Made by a program: the position numbers and the translations under genes
Part shown: piece after piece, positions 17,320-27,230 of the stretch
Numbering within the stretch: the stretch's first letter is position 1
How the letters are laid out: the number at the start of each line of letters is the position of its first letter
The notes under the pieces: generated by a model
What the model saw: only the letters and a program-made list of their open reading frames with translations
What the model was told of the DNA's origin: nothing
Databases searched by the model: none
From: DASVLX01 sp036384655
GTDB lineage: Bacteria > Actinomycetota > Actinomycetes > Mycobacteriales > Pseudonocardiaceae
Assembly (NCBI GenBank): GCA_036384655.1
Contig: DASVLX010000155.1
Span: 1-64,000, forward strand
Length of the DNA: 64,000 nucleotides
Direction: 5' to 3'

Positions 17320-19059
17320 TCACCAAGAGCGGAGCGTAGCGATGCGCTCCTCGAGCTGTTCCACGGTGGCCATCGCGGTCGGCGGGCCGCCGCAGGAGCG
17401 GCGGAGTTCGCCGTGGATCGCGCCATGCGGCTTACCGGTCCGGTGGTGGTACATCGCCACCAGCGTGTTCAGTTCCTTACGCAGCGCGGCGAGCTGCTCG
17501 GCGACCGTCCGCGGCCGGACCGAACGGGGTGTGGGCCGTTCCTCCTCGGCGGCCGCGGCCGCCCGGGAGGCACGCGCCAGCTGCCGCTCCTGGCGCTGGC
17601 GCAGCAGGCTCCGCACCTGGTCGGGCTCCAGCAGGCCGGGCAACCCGAGGTAGTCCTGTTCCTCCGCGCTGCCGGCGAACGTCGCGGTGCCGAACGACGC
17701 TCCGTCGTAGATCACCTGGTCCAGTTCGGCGGAGGCGCTCAACGCGGTGAACGCGCGCTCCTCCTCGCCCGGCTCGTCCCTGGTCCGGTTGGCCTCGGCG
17801 AGCAGTTCGTCGTCCCAACCGTCCTTCTCCCGGTCCGGCTTGCCGAGCACGTGGTTCCGCTCGGCCTCGATCTGGCTGGCCAGTTCCAGCAACACCGGCA
17901 CGCTGGGCACGAACACGCTGGCGGTCTCACCGGGCTGGCGGGCACGTACGAACCGGCCCACCGCCTGGGCGAAGAACAGCGGAGTGGAGGCGCTGGTGGC
18001 GTACACGCCGACGGCCAGCCTCGGCACGTCCACACCCTCGCTGACCATCCGCACCGCGACAAGCCAACGGGCGTCGGAGGCCGCGAAGTCGGCGATCCGG
18101 CCGGATGCCTTCGGGTCGTCGGAGAGCACCACGGTCGGCTCTTCGTCGGCGATCGTGGCGAGGATCTTCGCGTACGCCTTCGCGGAGTCGTGGTCCGAGG
18201 CGATGACCAGCCCGCCGGCGTCCGGCATGCCGCCGGCCCGCAACTGGGTCAGCCGGGTGTCGGCGGCGCGCAGCACCGCCGGGATCCACTCGCCGCCCGG
18301 GTCCAGGGCGGTCCGCCAGGCGCGGGCGGTCTGTTCGGCGGTCATCGGCTCGCCCAGCCGCGCGGTGAACTCCTCCCCCGCGCTGGTTCGCCAGCTCGCC
18401 TCGCCGGAGTAGGCGAGGAAGATCACCGGCCGCACCACGCCGTCGCGCAGCGCGTCGGCGTAGCCGTAGCTGTGGTCGGCGAGGCTGCGCAGGAATCCGG
18501 CCTGGTCGGGTTCGTATTTCACGAACGGGATCGGCGTGTCGTCACTGCGGAACGGGGTTCCGGTCAGCGCGAGTCGCCGGGTCGCCGGCGTGAACGCCTC
18601 CCGGATCGCGTCACCCCACGACTTGGCGTCCCCGCCGTGGTGGATCTCGTCCAGGATGACCAGCGTCTTGTGCCGTTCGGTGCGCACCCGGTGCCGCGCG
18701 GGATGCGCCGCCACCTGCGCGTAGGTCACCGCGACGCCACGGAAGTCGGCGGAGGTCGCGCCGGTGCTGTTGCGGAAGTTGGCGTCGATCGGGATGCCCA
18801 CGTCCCGCGCGGCCGCCGCCCACTGGTGTTTGAGGTGCTCGGTGGGCGTCACCACGGTCACCGAGGCGACCGTCCGGTCGGCCAACAGCTCGGCCGCGAC
18901 ACGCAGGCCGAACGTGGTCTTACCGGCGCCCGGCGTGGCCACGGCGAGGAAGTCGCGCGGCCGGCGGGCCAGGTATTTGGTTAACGCCCGGCGCTGCCAC
19001 GCCCGCAAGGGCGGCACTGGAACACGATCGGCCAGGTCCATTTCGACGGCCTCGGCCAC
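17320..19059 (-). CDS. DEAD/DEAH-box superfamily 2 helicase
   Basis: This 579-residue ATP-dependent nucleic-acid helicase is conserved in actinomycetes and its role is not assigned. Motif Q-like RAWQRRAL leads to Walker A ATPGAGKTTFG (about residues 39-49), then the DEIH box in VILDEIHHGG, LTGTPFRSD (motif III), and in the second RecA domain LVAVRMVSEGVDVPRL (motif V) and QAVGRFVRARQPG (motif VI). About 150 residues of coiled, Arg/Glu-rich sequence close the protein. It is followed by a short gap to the sugar operon, but both are on the minus strand with the operon downstream of its own promoter, so they are separate units. Confidence 0.85.
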   Translation of the reverse strand: MAEAVEMDLADRVPVPPLRAWQRRALTKYLARRPRDFLAVATPGAGKTTFGLRVAAELLADRTVASVTVVTPTEHLKHQWAAAARDVGIPIDANFRNSTGATSADFRGVAVTYAQVAAHPARHRVRTERHKTLVILDEIHHGGDAKSWGDAIREAFTPATRRLALTGTPFRSDDTPIPFVKYEPDQAGFLRSLADHSYGYADALRDGVVRPVIFLAYSGEASWRTSAGEEFTARLGEPMTAEQTARAWRTALDPGGEWIPAVLRAADTRLTQLRAGGMPDAGGLVIASDHDSAKAYAKILATIADEEPTVVLSDDPKASGRIADFAASDARWLVAVRMVSEGVDVPRLAVGVYATSASTPLFFAQAVGRFVRARQPGETASVFVPSVPVLLELASQIEAERNHVLGKPDREKDGWDDELLAEANRTRDEPGEEERAFTALSASAELDQVIYDGASFGTATFAGSAEEQDYLGLPGLLEPDQVRSLLRQRQERQLARASRAAAAAEEERPTPRSVRPRTVAEQLAALRKELNTLVAMYHHRTGKPHGAIHGELRRSCGGPPTAMATVEQLEERIATLRSW

Positions 19060-19237
19060 GGATAGTCGCTCCTCCCGACGGTTCCCGGCATGGCCTCACA
19101 TGGCGGCTGTTGGCAGTTTACCGGTCACAAGAGCCACGCGAGACGATGACGACCCGCGCACAAGCCGCGCACAACCAGCTAACAACCAGTGGCCAACGGC
19201 CGGACAATGAGGCTGACATGCACCATGCTGGACGCCA

Positions 19238-20413
19238 ATGAACGTCGCCACACCCGCACCTCGTCGGCCGGACGCCACGGTCGGGCACCAGCGCCACACG
19301 GCCTGGCGCCTGATCGTCCGCACGGTGAGCAAGGCGTGGCAGGGCAGCATCTTCTCCGAGGCGGCCCAGGCGGCGTTCTGGCAGACCCTGTCCCTACCGC
19401 CGCTGCTGCTCGGCCTGCTGGGCAGCGTCGGCTTCCTCGGCCACTGGTTCGGTCCCGAGCTGGTGACCGCCGAGGAGCTCCGGCTGATCTCGTTCGCTCG
19501 GACGGTGTTCACCCCGAACGTGGTCGACACGATCATCCAGCCGACCATCAGCGCCATCCTGACGAAGGCGCAGACCGGGATCGCCTCGTTCGGCTTCCTG
19601 CTGTCATTCTGGTCCGGATCGTCCGCGATCTCGTCGTTCGTGAACGCGATCACCGCCGCCTACGGCCAGCATGGCGAGCGCAACGACGTGTGGCAACGCA
19701 TCGTCGCGCTGTTGCTGTACGTGGTCGGGCTGGTGTTGGCGATCATCGGCCTGCCGATCCTGGCGCTCGGACCGGACCTGCTGGTCAGTCTCTTCCCCGC
19801 CTCGCTGGAGAGGACGGTCGGACAACTCGCCGAGATCCTCTACTACCCCGGCGTCGCGATCCTGCTGATCATCGCGCTGGCCACGCTCTACAAGCTCTCG
19901 CCGCCGCACCGGCTGCCCTGGTGGCGCGGGTTGCCCGGCGCCGCGCTGGCGATGACGGTGTTCCTGCTGGCCACCGTTGGCCTGCGGATCTATCTGGTGT
20001 GGATCGGCCGGACCGGCTACACGTACGGGGCGCTGGCGGCACCGATCGCGTTCCTGCTGTTCACGTTCTTCATCGGACTGGCGATCGTGCTCGGAGCGCA
20101 TTTCAACAGCGCCATCCAGGAGTTCTGGCCGGCCAAGTCAACCAACAGACAACATCGTCGGTGGCGCAGCCTGCGTCAACCCACCAGGTCCGAGAAGACC
20201 GGATCAGACAAGAAGGGATCCGAGAAGGCCGGATCCGAGAGTTCAGCGGACGCACCGGACACCGGCGACACCGGGCCGGCCGCCGCGCCGGCCGGTAAGG
20301 CTGGCGGAGCCGACAGCGCCGACGATCACAGCGCCCACGATCAAGCCCACGATCAAGCCCACGATCACGAGCATGATCTCGGCGCCCCAGCGGGGCGTCG
20401 ACGAGGTCGGTGA
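19238..20413 (+). CDS. YihY/virulence factor BrkB family membrane protein
   Basis: This 391-residue polytopic protein (Rv2707-like) has about six membrane helices between residues 40 and 295. The family signature is ISSFVNAITAAYGQ with the preceding SFWSGSSA. Its function is unknown; no nuclease activity should be assumed. The C-terminal ~90 residues are hydrophilic and repetitive: Lys/Ser blocks (EKTGSDKKGSEKAGSE), then a His/Asp-rich tail (DHSAHDQAHDQAHDHEHD) encoded by 12-bp repeats. ATG 19238 has no strong ribosome binding site. HrpA starts 24 bp downstream. Confidence 0.85.
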   Translation: MNVATPAPRRPDATVGHQRHTAWRLIVRTVSKAWQGSIFSEAAQAAFWQTLSLPPLLLGLLGSVGFLGHWFGPELVTAEELRLISFARTVFTPNVVDTIIQPTISAILTKAQTGIASFGFLLSFWSGSSAISSFVNAITAAYGQHGERNDVWQRIVALLLYVVGLVLAIIGLPILALGPDLLVSLFPASLERTVGQLAEILYYPGVAILLIIALATLYKLSPPHRLPWWRGLPGAALAMTVFLLATVGLRIYLVWIGRTGYTYGALAAPIAFLLFTFFIGLAIVLGAHFNSAIQEFWPAKSTNRQHRRWRSLRQPTRSEKTGSDKKGSEKAGSESSADAPDTGDTGPAAAPAGKAGGADSADDHSAHDQAHDQAHDHEHDLGAPAGRRRGR

Positions 20414-20437
20414 CCCGTTGCTTACGCTGGTAGCGGT

Positions 20438-23400
20438 ATGACTTCTCCGCTCGCCGAACTGGACGAACGCCTCCCGAATCTGATGCCGCGCGACGAACGT
20501 CGCCTGCGGCGCCGTGTCGACGGTGCGCGCCGGGTGCGTGATCCCGCCGCGCGACGGTCCATCGCGGACGCGATCGCGGTGGACGTGGCGGCGGCCGAGG
20601 CACGGGTGGCGGCCCGGGTGGCCAGCGTGCCCGCGATCGAGTATCCGGCGGAACTGCCGGTCAGCCAGCGGCGCGCGGAACTGCTCTCGGCCATCCGCGA
20701 CAACCAGGTCGTGATCGTGGCCGGCGAGACCGGTTCGGGCAAGACCACCCAGTTGCCCAAGATCTGCCTGGAGGCCGGTCGAGGCATCCGCGGCATGATC
20801 GGCCACACCCAGCCCCGCCGGATCGCCGCGCGCTCGGTGGCCGAACGCATCGCCGAGGAACTGCACGGCGAGGTCGGCGACATCGTCGGCTACCAGGTCC
20901 GGTTCACCGGCCGGGTCGGCGACCAGAGCCTGATCAAGCTGATGACCGACGGCATCCTGCTCGCCGAGATCACCGACGACCGGCAGTTACAGTGTTACGA
21001 CACGCTGATCATCGACGAGGCGCATGAGCGCAGCCTCAACATCGACTTCATCCTGGGCTATCTCCGGCGGTTGCTGCCCCGTCGGCCGGATCTCAAGGTG
21101 ATCATCACCTCGGCCACCATCGATCCGCAGCGGTTCTCCCGGCATTTCCAGGACGCCCCGGTGATCGAGGTGTCCGGCCGCACCTACCCGGTCGAGGTGC
21201 GCTACCGGCCGGTGATCGATCCGGATGATCCGGACACAGACCCGGACCGGGACGTCACGCAGGCGATCGGCGACGCCGTGCGCGAGCTGGCCGCCGAGGG
21301 CCAGGGTGACATCCTGGTGTTCTGTTCCGGCGAACGGGAGATCCGTGACACCGCCGACTCGCTCGGGCGCCTCGATCTGCGCAACACCGAGATCGTTCCG
21401 CTGTACGCACGGCTGTCCTCGGCCGAGCAGCACCGCGTGTTCCAGCCGCACACCGGGCGGCGGATCGTGCTGGCCACCAACGTCGCGGAGACCTCGCTGA
21501 CGGTGCCGGGTATCCGGTACGTGATCGACCCCGGCACCGCACGCATCTCCCGCTACAGCAACCGGCTCAAGGTGCAGCGGCTGCCCATCGAACCGGTCTC
21601 GCAGGCGTCCGCGAACCAGCGCAAGGGCCGCTGCGGGCGGCTGTCCGACGGCATCTGCGTCCGCCTGTACAGCGAGGAGGACTTCCTCGGCCGTCCCGAG
21701 TTCACCGAACCGGAAATCCTGCGCACCAACCTCGCGTCGGTCATCCTGCGCATGACCGCCCTGGGCCTGGGAGATCTGACCGCGTTCCCGTTCGTCGACC
21801 CACCGGACCGGCGCGCCATCACCGACGGCATCACGCTGCTGCGGGAGCTCGGCGCGATCGAGGCGTCCAAGTCGGACAGCGACCGGCCCAGGCTGACCGC
21901 GACCGGCCGCACCCTCGCGCAACTGCCCATCGATCCGCGGATGGCCCGGATGGTCACCGAGGCCGACCGCAACGGTTGTCTGCACGAGGTCATGGTGATC
22001 GCCTCGGCACTGTCCATTCAGGATCCGCGCGAACGGCCCTCGGAGCACCAGCAGGACGCGGACGCCAAGCACGCCCGGTTCGTCGTACCGGACTCCGACT
22101 TCCTGACCTTCCTCAAGCTGTGGGACTACCTGCGCGAGCAGCAGAAGGCGTTGTCCGGCAACCAGTTCCGCAAGCTGTGCCGCAACGAGTACCTCAACTA
22201 CCTGCGGGTGCGGGAATGGCAGGACCTGTACGGTCAGCTGCACCAGATGACCAAGAACCTCGGCATGACCCGCAACGACACGCCCGCCGACGAGCGCAAG
22301 ATCCATATGTCGCTGCTGGCCGGCCTGCTGTCACATCTGGGGATGCGGGACAGCCGTGCCAAGCAGCCGGCGGCTGGCCGGGCCACCGTCGAGTATCTCG
22401 GCGCGCGCAACGCCCGGTTCGCCATCTTCCCCGGTTCCGGGCTCGCCAAGAAGCCGCCGCAGTGGGTCATGGCGGCCGAACTGGTCGAAACCTCCCGGCT
22501 GTGGGCCCGGATGGTCGCCAGGATCGAACCGGAGTGGGCGGAGAGACTCGCCGAGCATCTGGTCCGGCGCGGTTACAGCGAGCCGCGCTGGGACGCCGAG
22601 CGTGGCGCCGTGCTGGGCACCGAGAAGGTCAGCCTGTTCGGGCTGCCGATCGTGGCCGCCCGGACCGTCAACTACGGCCGTATCGATCCGACGGTGGCCC
22701 GCGAGGAGTTCATCCGGCACGCCCTGGTCGAGGGTGACTGGAACACCCAGCACGCCTTCTTCCGGCGCAACCGCGAGATGCTCGCCGAGGTCGAGGAACT
22801 CGAACAGCGGGCCCGGCGGCGGGACATCATGGTCGACGAGGACGTGCTGTTCGACTTCTATGACCAGCGAGTCGGCCGCGAGGTGGTGTCCGCCCGGCAT
22901 TTCGACACCTGGTGGAAGGGCGTCCGGGCCGACCAGCCCGATCTGCTCACGTTCGACCGCTCGATGCTGGCCAGGGACACCGCCGACGAGCTGGACCCGT
23001 CGAGCTACCCGGACTCCTGGCAGCAGGATGAGCTGCCGCTGACGCTGACCTACCAGTTCGAACCCGGCCAGGCCGATGACGGGGTGACCGTGCGGGTGCC
23101 ACTGGCCGCGCTGCACCAGCTGTCCGCCGCCGAGTTCAGCTGGCAGGTGCCGGGACTGCGCGAGGAACTGGTCACCGCGCTGATCCGGTCGCTGCCCAAG
23201 CAGCTGCGCCGCAACTTCGTGCCCGCGCCGGACGTCGCCCGAGCGGTGCTGGACCGGATCAAGCCCGGCGACGAGTCGGGGCGGTCGCTGCCCGACGCGC
23301 TGTCCCACGAACTGCACCGGCTGCGCGGCGTGACCGTGCCCCGGGACGCCTGGGACCTGAACCGGCTGCCCGCGCATCTGCGGATCACCTTCCAGGTCGT

Positions 23401-24352
23401 GGACGACCACGACAAAACGGTGACCGAGGGCAAGGACCTGGACGCGCTCAAGCGTGAACTGACCGAACGGGTGCGCGCGGAGCTGGACAGCAACGCCGCC
23501 GACATCGCCCGCTCCGGCCTGCGTGACTGGGACCTCGGCGAGCTGCCGCGCAGCCAGCGCCGCACCGTCAACGGCGTGCCGGTCACCGCGTATCCGACGC
23601 TGGTCGACGAGGGTGACAGCGTCGCGGTCCGGCTGGTCGGCACCGAGGCCGAGCAGCGGCGGGCGATGTGGGCTGGCACCCGACGGCTGGTGCTGTTGCG
23701 GCTGCCGTCCCCGGTCAAGATGGTCACCCGGGCGCTGGACAACCAGGCCAAACTGACCCTGGGCCGCAACCCGCACGGCAGCGTGGCCGCGCTGCTGGAC
23801 GATTGCGTCACGGCCGCCGCCGACGCGCTGATCGCCAAGGCGGGTGGGGTGGCCTGGGACGCGGCTGGCTTCGCGAGGCTGGTGGAGGCCGCCCGGCCGC
23901 ACCTCGGCGAGACCATGCTGGACGTGCTGGAACAGGTACGCCGGGTGCTCGCCGCCGCGCACACCGTGGCGGCCAAACTGGACCGCCCGGGTGGCCCGGA
24001 GGACTCACTGGCCGACATCCGCGAGCATCTGCGTTCCCTGGTGCACAAGGGATTCGTGACGGAGTTCGGCCGGCGGCGGTTGCCGGACGTGGTCCGCTAT
24101 GTGCGCGGCATCGACCACCGGCTGGACAAGCTCACCGAGAACCCGAGCCGCGACCAGGACCGGCTGGCCCAACTCAACGAGGTGCGGCAGGCGTATCGGG
24201 AGTGCCGAGAACGGGTCGGCGAGGAGCGCTCGGCGGACATTCGGTGGATGATCGAGGAACTGCGCGTCAGCTACTTCGCGCAGACCCTGGGAACCGCCTG
24301 CCCCATCTCCGACAAGCGGATCTACCGGGCGATCGACCAGCTGTCCGGCTAG
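20438..24352 (+). CDS. hrpA: ATP-dependent RNA helicase HrpA
   Basis: This is a full-length DEAH-box RNA helicase of 1304 residues, the usual size for HrpA. Walker A is GETGSGKTTQLP (about residues 97-108), the DEAH box is IDEAHERSLN, motif III is SATID, and motif VI is QRKGRCGR. The helicase-associated HA2 and OB domains follow at about residues 380-640. The long C-terminal DUF3418 region runs from about 690 to the end. It acts on RNA in the cytoplasm; its physiological targets in actinomycetes are not established. ATG 20438 lies 24 bp after the YihY stop. Confidence 0.95.
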   Translation: MTSPLAELDERLPNLMPRDERRLRRRVDGARRVRDPAARRSIADAIAVDVAAAEARVAARVASVPAIEYPAELPVSQRRAELLSAIRDNQVVIVAGETGSGKTTQLPKICLEAGRGIRGMIGHTQPRRIAARSVAERIAEELHGEVGDIVGYQVRFTGRVGDQSLIKLMTDGILLAEITDDRQLQCYDTLIIDEAHERSLNIDFILGYLRRLLPRRPDLKVIITSATIDPQRFSRHFQDAPVIEVSGRTYPVEVRYRPVIDPDDPDTDPDRDVTQAIGDAVRELAAEGQGDILVFCSGEREIRDTADSLGRLDLRNTEIVPLYARLSSAEQHRVFQPHTGRRIVLATNVAETSLTVPGIRYVIDPGTARISRYSNRLKVQRLPIEPVSQASANQRKGRCGRLSDGICVRLYSEEDFLGRPEFTEPEILRTNLASVILRMTALGLGDLTAFPFVDPPDRRAITDGITLLRELGAIEASKSDSDRPRLTATGRTLAQLPIDPRMARMVTEADRNGCLHEVMVIASALSIQDPRERPSEHQQDADAKHARFVVPDSDFLTFLKLWDYLREQQKALSGNQFRKLCRNEYLNYLRVREWQDLYGQLHQMTKNLGMTRNDTPADERKIHMSLLAGLLSHLGMRDSRAKQPAAGRATVEYLGARNARFAIFPGSGLAKKPPQWVMAAELVETSRLWARMVARIEPEWAERLAEHLVRRGYSEPRWDAERGAVLGTEKVSLFGLPIVAARTVNYGRIDPTVAREEFIRHALVEGDWNTQHAFFRRNREMLAEVEELEQRARRRDIMVDEDVLFDFYDQRVGREVVSARHFDTWWKGVRADQPDLLTFDRSMLARDTADELDPSSYPDSWQQDELPLTLTYQFEPGQADDGVTVRVPLAALHQLSAAEFSWQVPGLREELVTALIRSLPKQLRRNFVPAPDVARAVLDRIKPGDESGRSLPDALSHELHRLRGVTVPRDAWDLNRLPAHLRITFQVVDDHDKTVTEGKDLDALKRELTERVRAELDSNAADIARSGLRDWDLGELPRSQRRTVNGVPVTAYPTLVDEGDSVAVRLVGTEAEQRRAMWAGTRRLVLLRLPSPVKMVTRALDNQAKLTLGRNPHGSVAALLDDCVTAAADALIAKAGGVAWDAAGFARLVEAARPHLGETMLDVLEQVRRVLAAAHTVAAKLDRPGGPEDSLADIREHLRSLVHKGFVTEFGRRRLPDVVRYVRGIDHRLDKLTENPSRDQDRLAQLNEVRQAYRECRERVGEERSADIRWMIEELRVSYFAQTLGTACPISDKRIYRAIDQLSG

Positions 24353-24354
24353 CC

Positions 24355-24409
24355 ACGGACACCCCAGACACGGACAACCCGGACACGGACAACCCGGACA
24401 CGGACACCG
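24355..24409. repeat. 15-bp tandem repeat between hrpA and glpK
   Basis: Three units of ACGGACAMCCCRGAC and a partial fourth lie directly after the hrpA stop; the second and third units are identical. The block is intergenic. Confidence 0.85.
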
Positions 24410-24443
24410 AGAAGACTGGCACCCAGCAGAGGGAGATCCGGCC

Positions 24444-26000
24444 ATGGCTGACTTCGTCGGAGCGGTCGACCAGGGCACCACGAGCACCCGGTTCATGATC
24501 TTCGACCATGGCGGCCGCGAGGTGGCCCGCCACCAGTTGGAGCACCAGCAGATCCTGCCCCATCCCGGCTGGGTCGAACACAACCCGACGGAGATCTGGG
24601 AGCGCACCCGCGCGGTCATCGAGACGGCCCTGACCAGGGCGAACCTCCACTCAACCGATCTGGCCGCGGTCGGCATCACCAACCAGCGGGAGACCACGGT
24701 GGTGTGGAACCGCCGGACCGGCCGGCCGTACCGCAACGCGATCGTCTGGCAGGACACCCGGACCGACCGGATCGCCGCGACGCTGGACCGGGACGGCCGG
24801 GGTGACGTCATCCGCCGCAAGGCGGGCCTGCCGCCGGCCACCTACTTCTCCGGCGGCAAGCTGAAGTGGATCCTGGAGACCGTCGACGGGCTGCGGAAGG
24901 CCGCCGAGGCCGGCGACGCGCTGTTCGGCAACACCGACAGCTGGCTGCTGTGGAACCTCACCGGCGGAACGGACGGTGGCGTGCACGTCACCGACGTGAC
25001 CAACGCCAGCCGGACCATGCTGATGGATCTGGAAACCCTGTCCTGGGACGACGAACTACTGTCCTTTTTCGACATTCCGAGGGCGATGCTGCCGGACATC
25101 AGGCCGTCCTCGCAGCCCGGTGGCTACGGGCTCAGCAGGGCCGACGGGCCACTGGGCGGTGAGGTCGCGCTGTCCGGCGATCTCGGCGACCAGCAGGCCG
25201 CGACCGTCGGCCAGGTGTGCTTCGAGCCCGGCACCGCCAAGAACACCTACGGCACCGGCAACTTCCTGCTGCTCAACACCGGGCACGAGCCGGTGCGCTC
25301 GCGGCACGGCCTGCTCACCACGGTGTGCTACCAGTTCGGCGACCAGAAGCCGGTCTACGCACTGGAGGGTTCCATCGCGGTGACCGGCTCGGCCGTGCAG
25401 TGGCTGCGTGACCAACTCGGCATCATCAGCGGCGCGGCACAGAGCGAGATGCTGGCCCGCCAGGTGCCCGACAACGGCGGGGTGTACTTCGTGCCGGCGT
25501 TCTCCGGACTGTTCGCGCCATACTGGCGCTCCGACGCGCGCGGCGTGATCGTCGGGCTGTCCCGGTACAACAGCAACGCGCATATCGCCCGGGCAACCCT
25601 GGAGGCGATCTGCTACCAGACCCGGGATGTGGTGGAGGCGATGCAGCAGGACTCGGGCGTCACGCTGGACGTGCTGCGGGTCGACGGTGGCGTGACCGCC
25701 AACGAGCTGTGCATGCAGCTGCAGGCGGACATCCTCGGCGTGCCGGTGTCCCGGCCGGTGGTGGCCGAGACCACCGCGCTGGGTGCCGCCTACGCGGCCG
25801 GGCTCGCCGTCGGCTTCTGGACGTCGACCGACGAGCTGAAGCGGAACTGGCACGAGGACCGGCGATGGCAGCCGACCTGGACCGAGGATCGACGCGCCAA
25901 GGGATACGCCGGCTGGCGCAAGGCGGTCACCCGCACCCTCGACTGGGTTGACGTCAACCACTCGGCGGCCGACCCAGCCGACGGTCCGGGCGAAGGCTGA
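24444..26000 (+). CDS. glpK: Glycerol kinase
   Basis: This enzyme phosphorylates glycerol to sn-glycerol-3-phosphate with ATP, for catabolism and lipid synthesis. It has 518 residues with FGGY-kinase features: VDQGTTSTRFMIFD (phosphate 1), TNQRETTVVW, NAIVWQDTRTD, a central GDLGDQQAAT, and the C-terminal signature DGGVTANELCMQLQADIL. ATG 24444 has a GGGAGATCC element upstream. No glycerol facilitator or glpD gene is adjacent, so it stands alone and may not be in a glycerol regulon. Confidence 0.93.
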   Translation: MADFVGAVDQGTTSTRFMIFDHGGREVARHQLEHQQILPHPGWVEHNPTEIWERTRAVIETALTRANLHSTDLAAVGITNQRETTVVWNRRTGRPYRNAIVWQDTRTDRIAATLDRDGRGDVIRRKAGLPPATYFSGGKLKWILETVDGLRKAAEAGDALFGNTDSWLLWNLTGGTDGGVHVTDVTNASRTMLMDLETLSWDDELLSFFDIPRAMLPDIRPSSQPGGYGLSRADGPLGGEVALSGDLGDQQAATVGQVCFEPGTAKNTYGTGNFLLLNTGHEPVRSRHGLLTTVCYQFGDQKPVYALEGSIAVTGSAVQWLRDQLGIISGAAQSEMLARQVPDNGGVYFVPAFSGLFAPYWRSDARGVIVGLSRYNSNAHIARATLEAICYQTRDVVEAMQQDSGVTLDVLRVDGGVTANELCMQLQADILGVPVSRPVVAETTALGAAYAAGLAVGFWTSTDELKRNWHEDRRWQPTWTEDRRAKGYAGWRKAVTRTLDWVDVNHSAADPADGPGEG

Positions 26001-26004
26001 GGGC

Positions 26005-26265
26005 TCAGCGGTCCTCGTTGTTGCCGCCGCCGTGCGGCATCATCTGGTAGATCCGCTTGCACTCCGGGCACACCGGGGAACCGGGCTTGGGTGAGCGGGT
26101 CACCGGGAACGTCTCGCCGCACAGCGCCACCACGTAGTTGCCCATGACCGCGCTCTCCGCGATCTTCTCCTTGCGCACGTAGTGGAACATCTTCGGAGAG
26201 TCGTCACCGGTGCTCTCGGTGGCCTCCGGACGTGTGTCGACTTCGGGAAGGGTCTGCGTGCTCAC
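26005..26265 (-). CDS. DUF3039 protein with a zinc-ribbon-like site
   Basis: This protein of about 86 residues belongs to DUF3039, which is conserved in actinomycetes and has no known function. The core is PKMFHYVRKEKIAESAVMG, then CGETFPVTRSPKPGSPVCPEC, with three Cys and probably a His completing a metal site. GTG 26265 gives MSTQT, the usual N-terminus; the frame also permits ATG at 26277. It is convergent with glpK (4 bp apart) and divergent from psuG. Confidence 0.85.
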   Translation of the reverse strand: MSTQTLPEVDTRPEATESTGDDSPKMFHYVRKEKIAESAVMGNYVVALCGETFPVTRSPKPGSPVCPECKRIYQMMPHGGGNNEDR

Positions 26266-26312
26266 ATCACCAATCATGCCATCGGGCTCGCCGACGCGGG
26301 AGGATGCCGGTC

Positions 26313-27230
26313 GTGAGGATTCGGATCGCCGACGAGGTCAGCGCAGCGGTGACGGACGGTCGGCCGGTGGTCGCGCTGGAGAGCACGCTGCTCGCGCACG
26401 GACTACCCGCCGGCCGTAACCGGGAGGTCGCCGACCGGCTGGAACGAGTCGTGCGGGAGCGGGGCGCGGTGCCGGCGACCGTCGCGGTGCTGGACGGCGA
26501 ACCGGTGGTGGGCCTGTCCGGTGCGGAACTGGACAGGGTCTGCGACCCGGACGCCGGCCTGGTGAAGCTGTCCCGCCGGGACCTGGCCCCCGCGAGCGCG
26601 CTGGGCAGCAGCGGGGCGACGACGGTGGCCGCCACGGTGGCGCTGGCCCATGCCGGCGGCATCGCGGTGTTCGCCACCGGAGGACTCGGCGGCGTGCACC
26701 GGGGAGCACGGGACAGCTGGGACGTGTCCGCCGATCTCGGGGTGCTCGCCGACACGCCGATGCTGGTGGTGTGCTCGGGAGTCAAGTCGATCCTGGACAT
26801 CGGCGCCACGCTGGAGCTGCTGGAGACCGAGTCGGTGCCGGTGCTCGGCTACCAGACCGATCTCTTCCCCGCCTTCTACCTGCGCGAATCGCCGTTCCCG
26901 GTGCCCTGGCGGGTGGACACGCCGGAGCAGGCGGCCGCGGTGTTCCTGGCACATCGAGACAGCTCCGCCGGATCCACCGCGGTGGTGCTGGCCAACCCGG
27001 TGCCCGCCGAGTTCGAGATGGATCACGGCCTGCATGACCGACTGCTCGCCGAGGGCCTCTACTGGGCGGAGACCCAGCACATCCGCGGCAAGGAGGTCAC
27101 TCCGGCGCTGCTGGCGCATTTCCACGCCGGCAGCGGTGGCGCCAGCCTGGCGGCGAACGAGGCGCTCGTGGTCGCCAACGCCACGCTGGCGGCCCAGCTG
27201 GCGAACGTGCTGGCGGTCAGCCCTCGATGA
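26313..27230 (+). CDS. psuG: Pseudouridine-5'-phosphate glycosidase
   Basis: This enzyme cleaves pseudouridine 5'-phosphate to uracil and ribose 5-phosphate, a step in nucleoside salvage. Its 305 residues match the family length. Landmarks are VALESTLLAHGLP (about residues 19-31), KLSRRDL with the catalytic Lys region, a Ser/Gly loop SSGATTVAATVALAHAAGI-like, TGGLGGVHRG, and ANPVPAEFEMD. GTG 26313 is placed 9 bp after GGGAGG; ATG 26304 would lie too close to it. The usual partner kinase (PsuK, PfkB family) is not seen nearby. The 3' end overlaps the convergent DUF3099 gene by 14 bp. Confidence 0.9.
   Translation: MRIRIADEVSAAVTDGRPVVALESTLLAHGLPAGRNREVADRLERVVRERGAVPATVAVLDGEPVVGLSGAELDRVCDPDAGLVKLSRRDLAPASALGSSGATTVAATVALAHAGGIAVFATGGLGGVHRGARDSWDVSADLGVLADTPMLVVCSGVKSILDIGATLELLETESVPVLGYQTDLFPAFYLRESPFPVPWRVDTPEQAAAVFLAHRDSSAGSTAVVLANPVPAEFEMDHGLHDRLLAEGLYWAETQHIRGKEVTPALLAHFHAGSGGASLAANEALVVANATLAAQLANVLAVSPR

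Noticed and set aside
17281..18984. 567-codon plus-strand frame opposite the DEAD/DEAH helicase
   Set aside because: The helicase has all SF2 motifs on the minus strand; the plus frame is Gly/Arg/His-rich without motifs.
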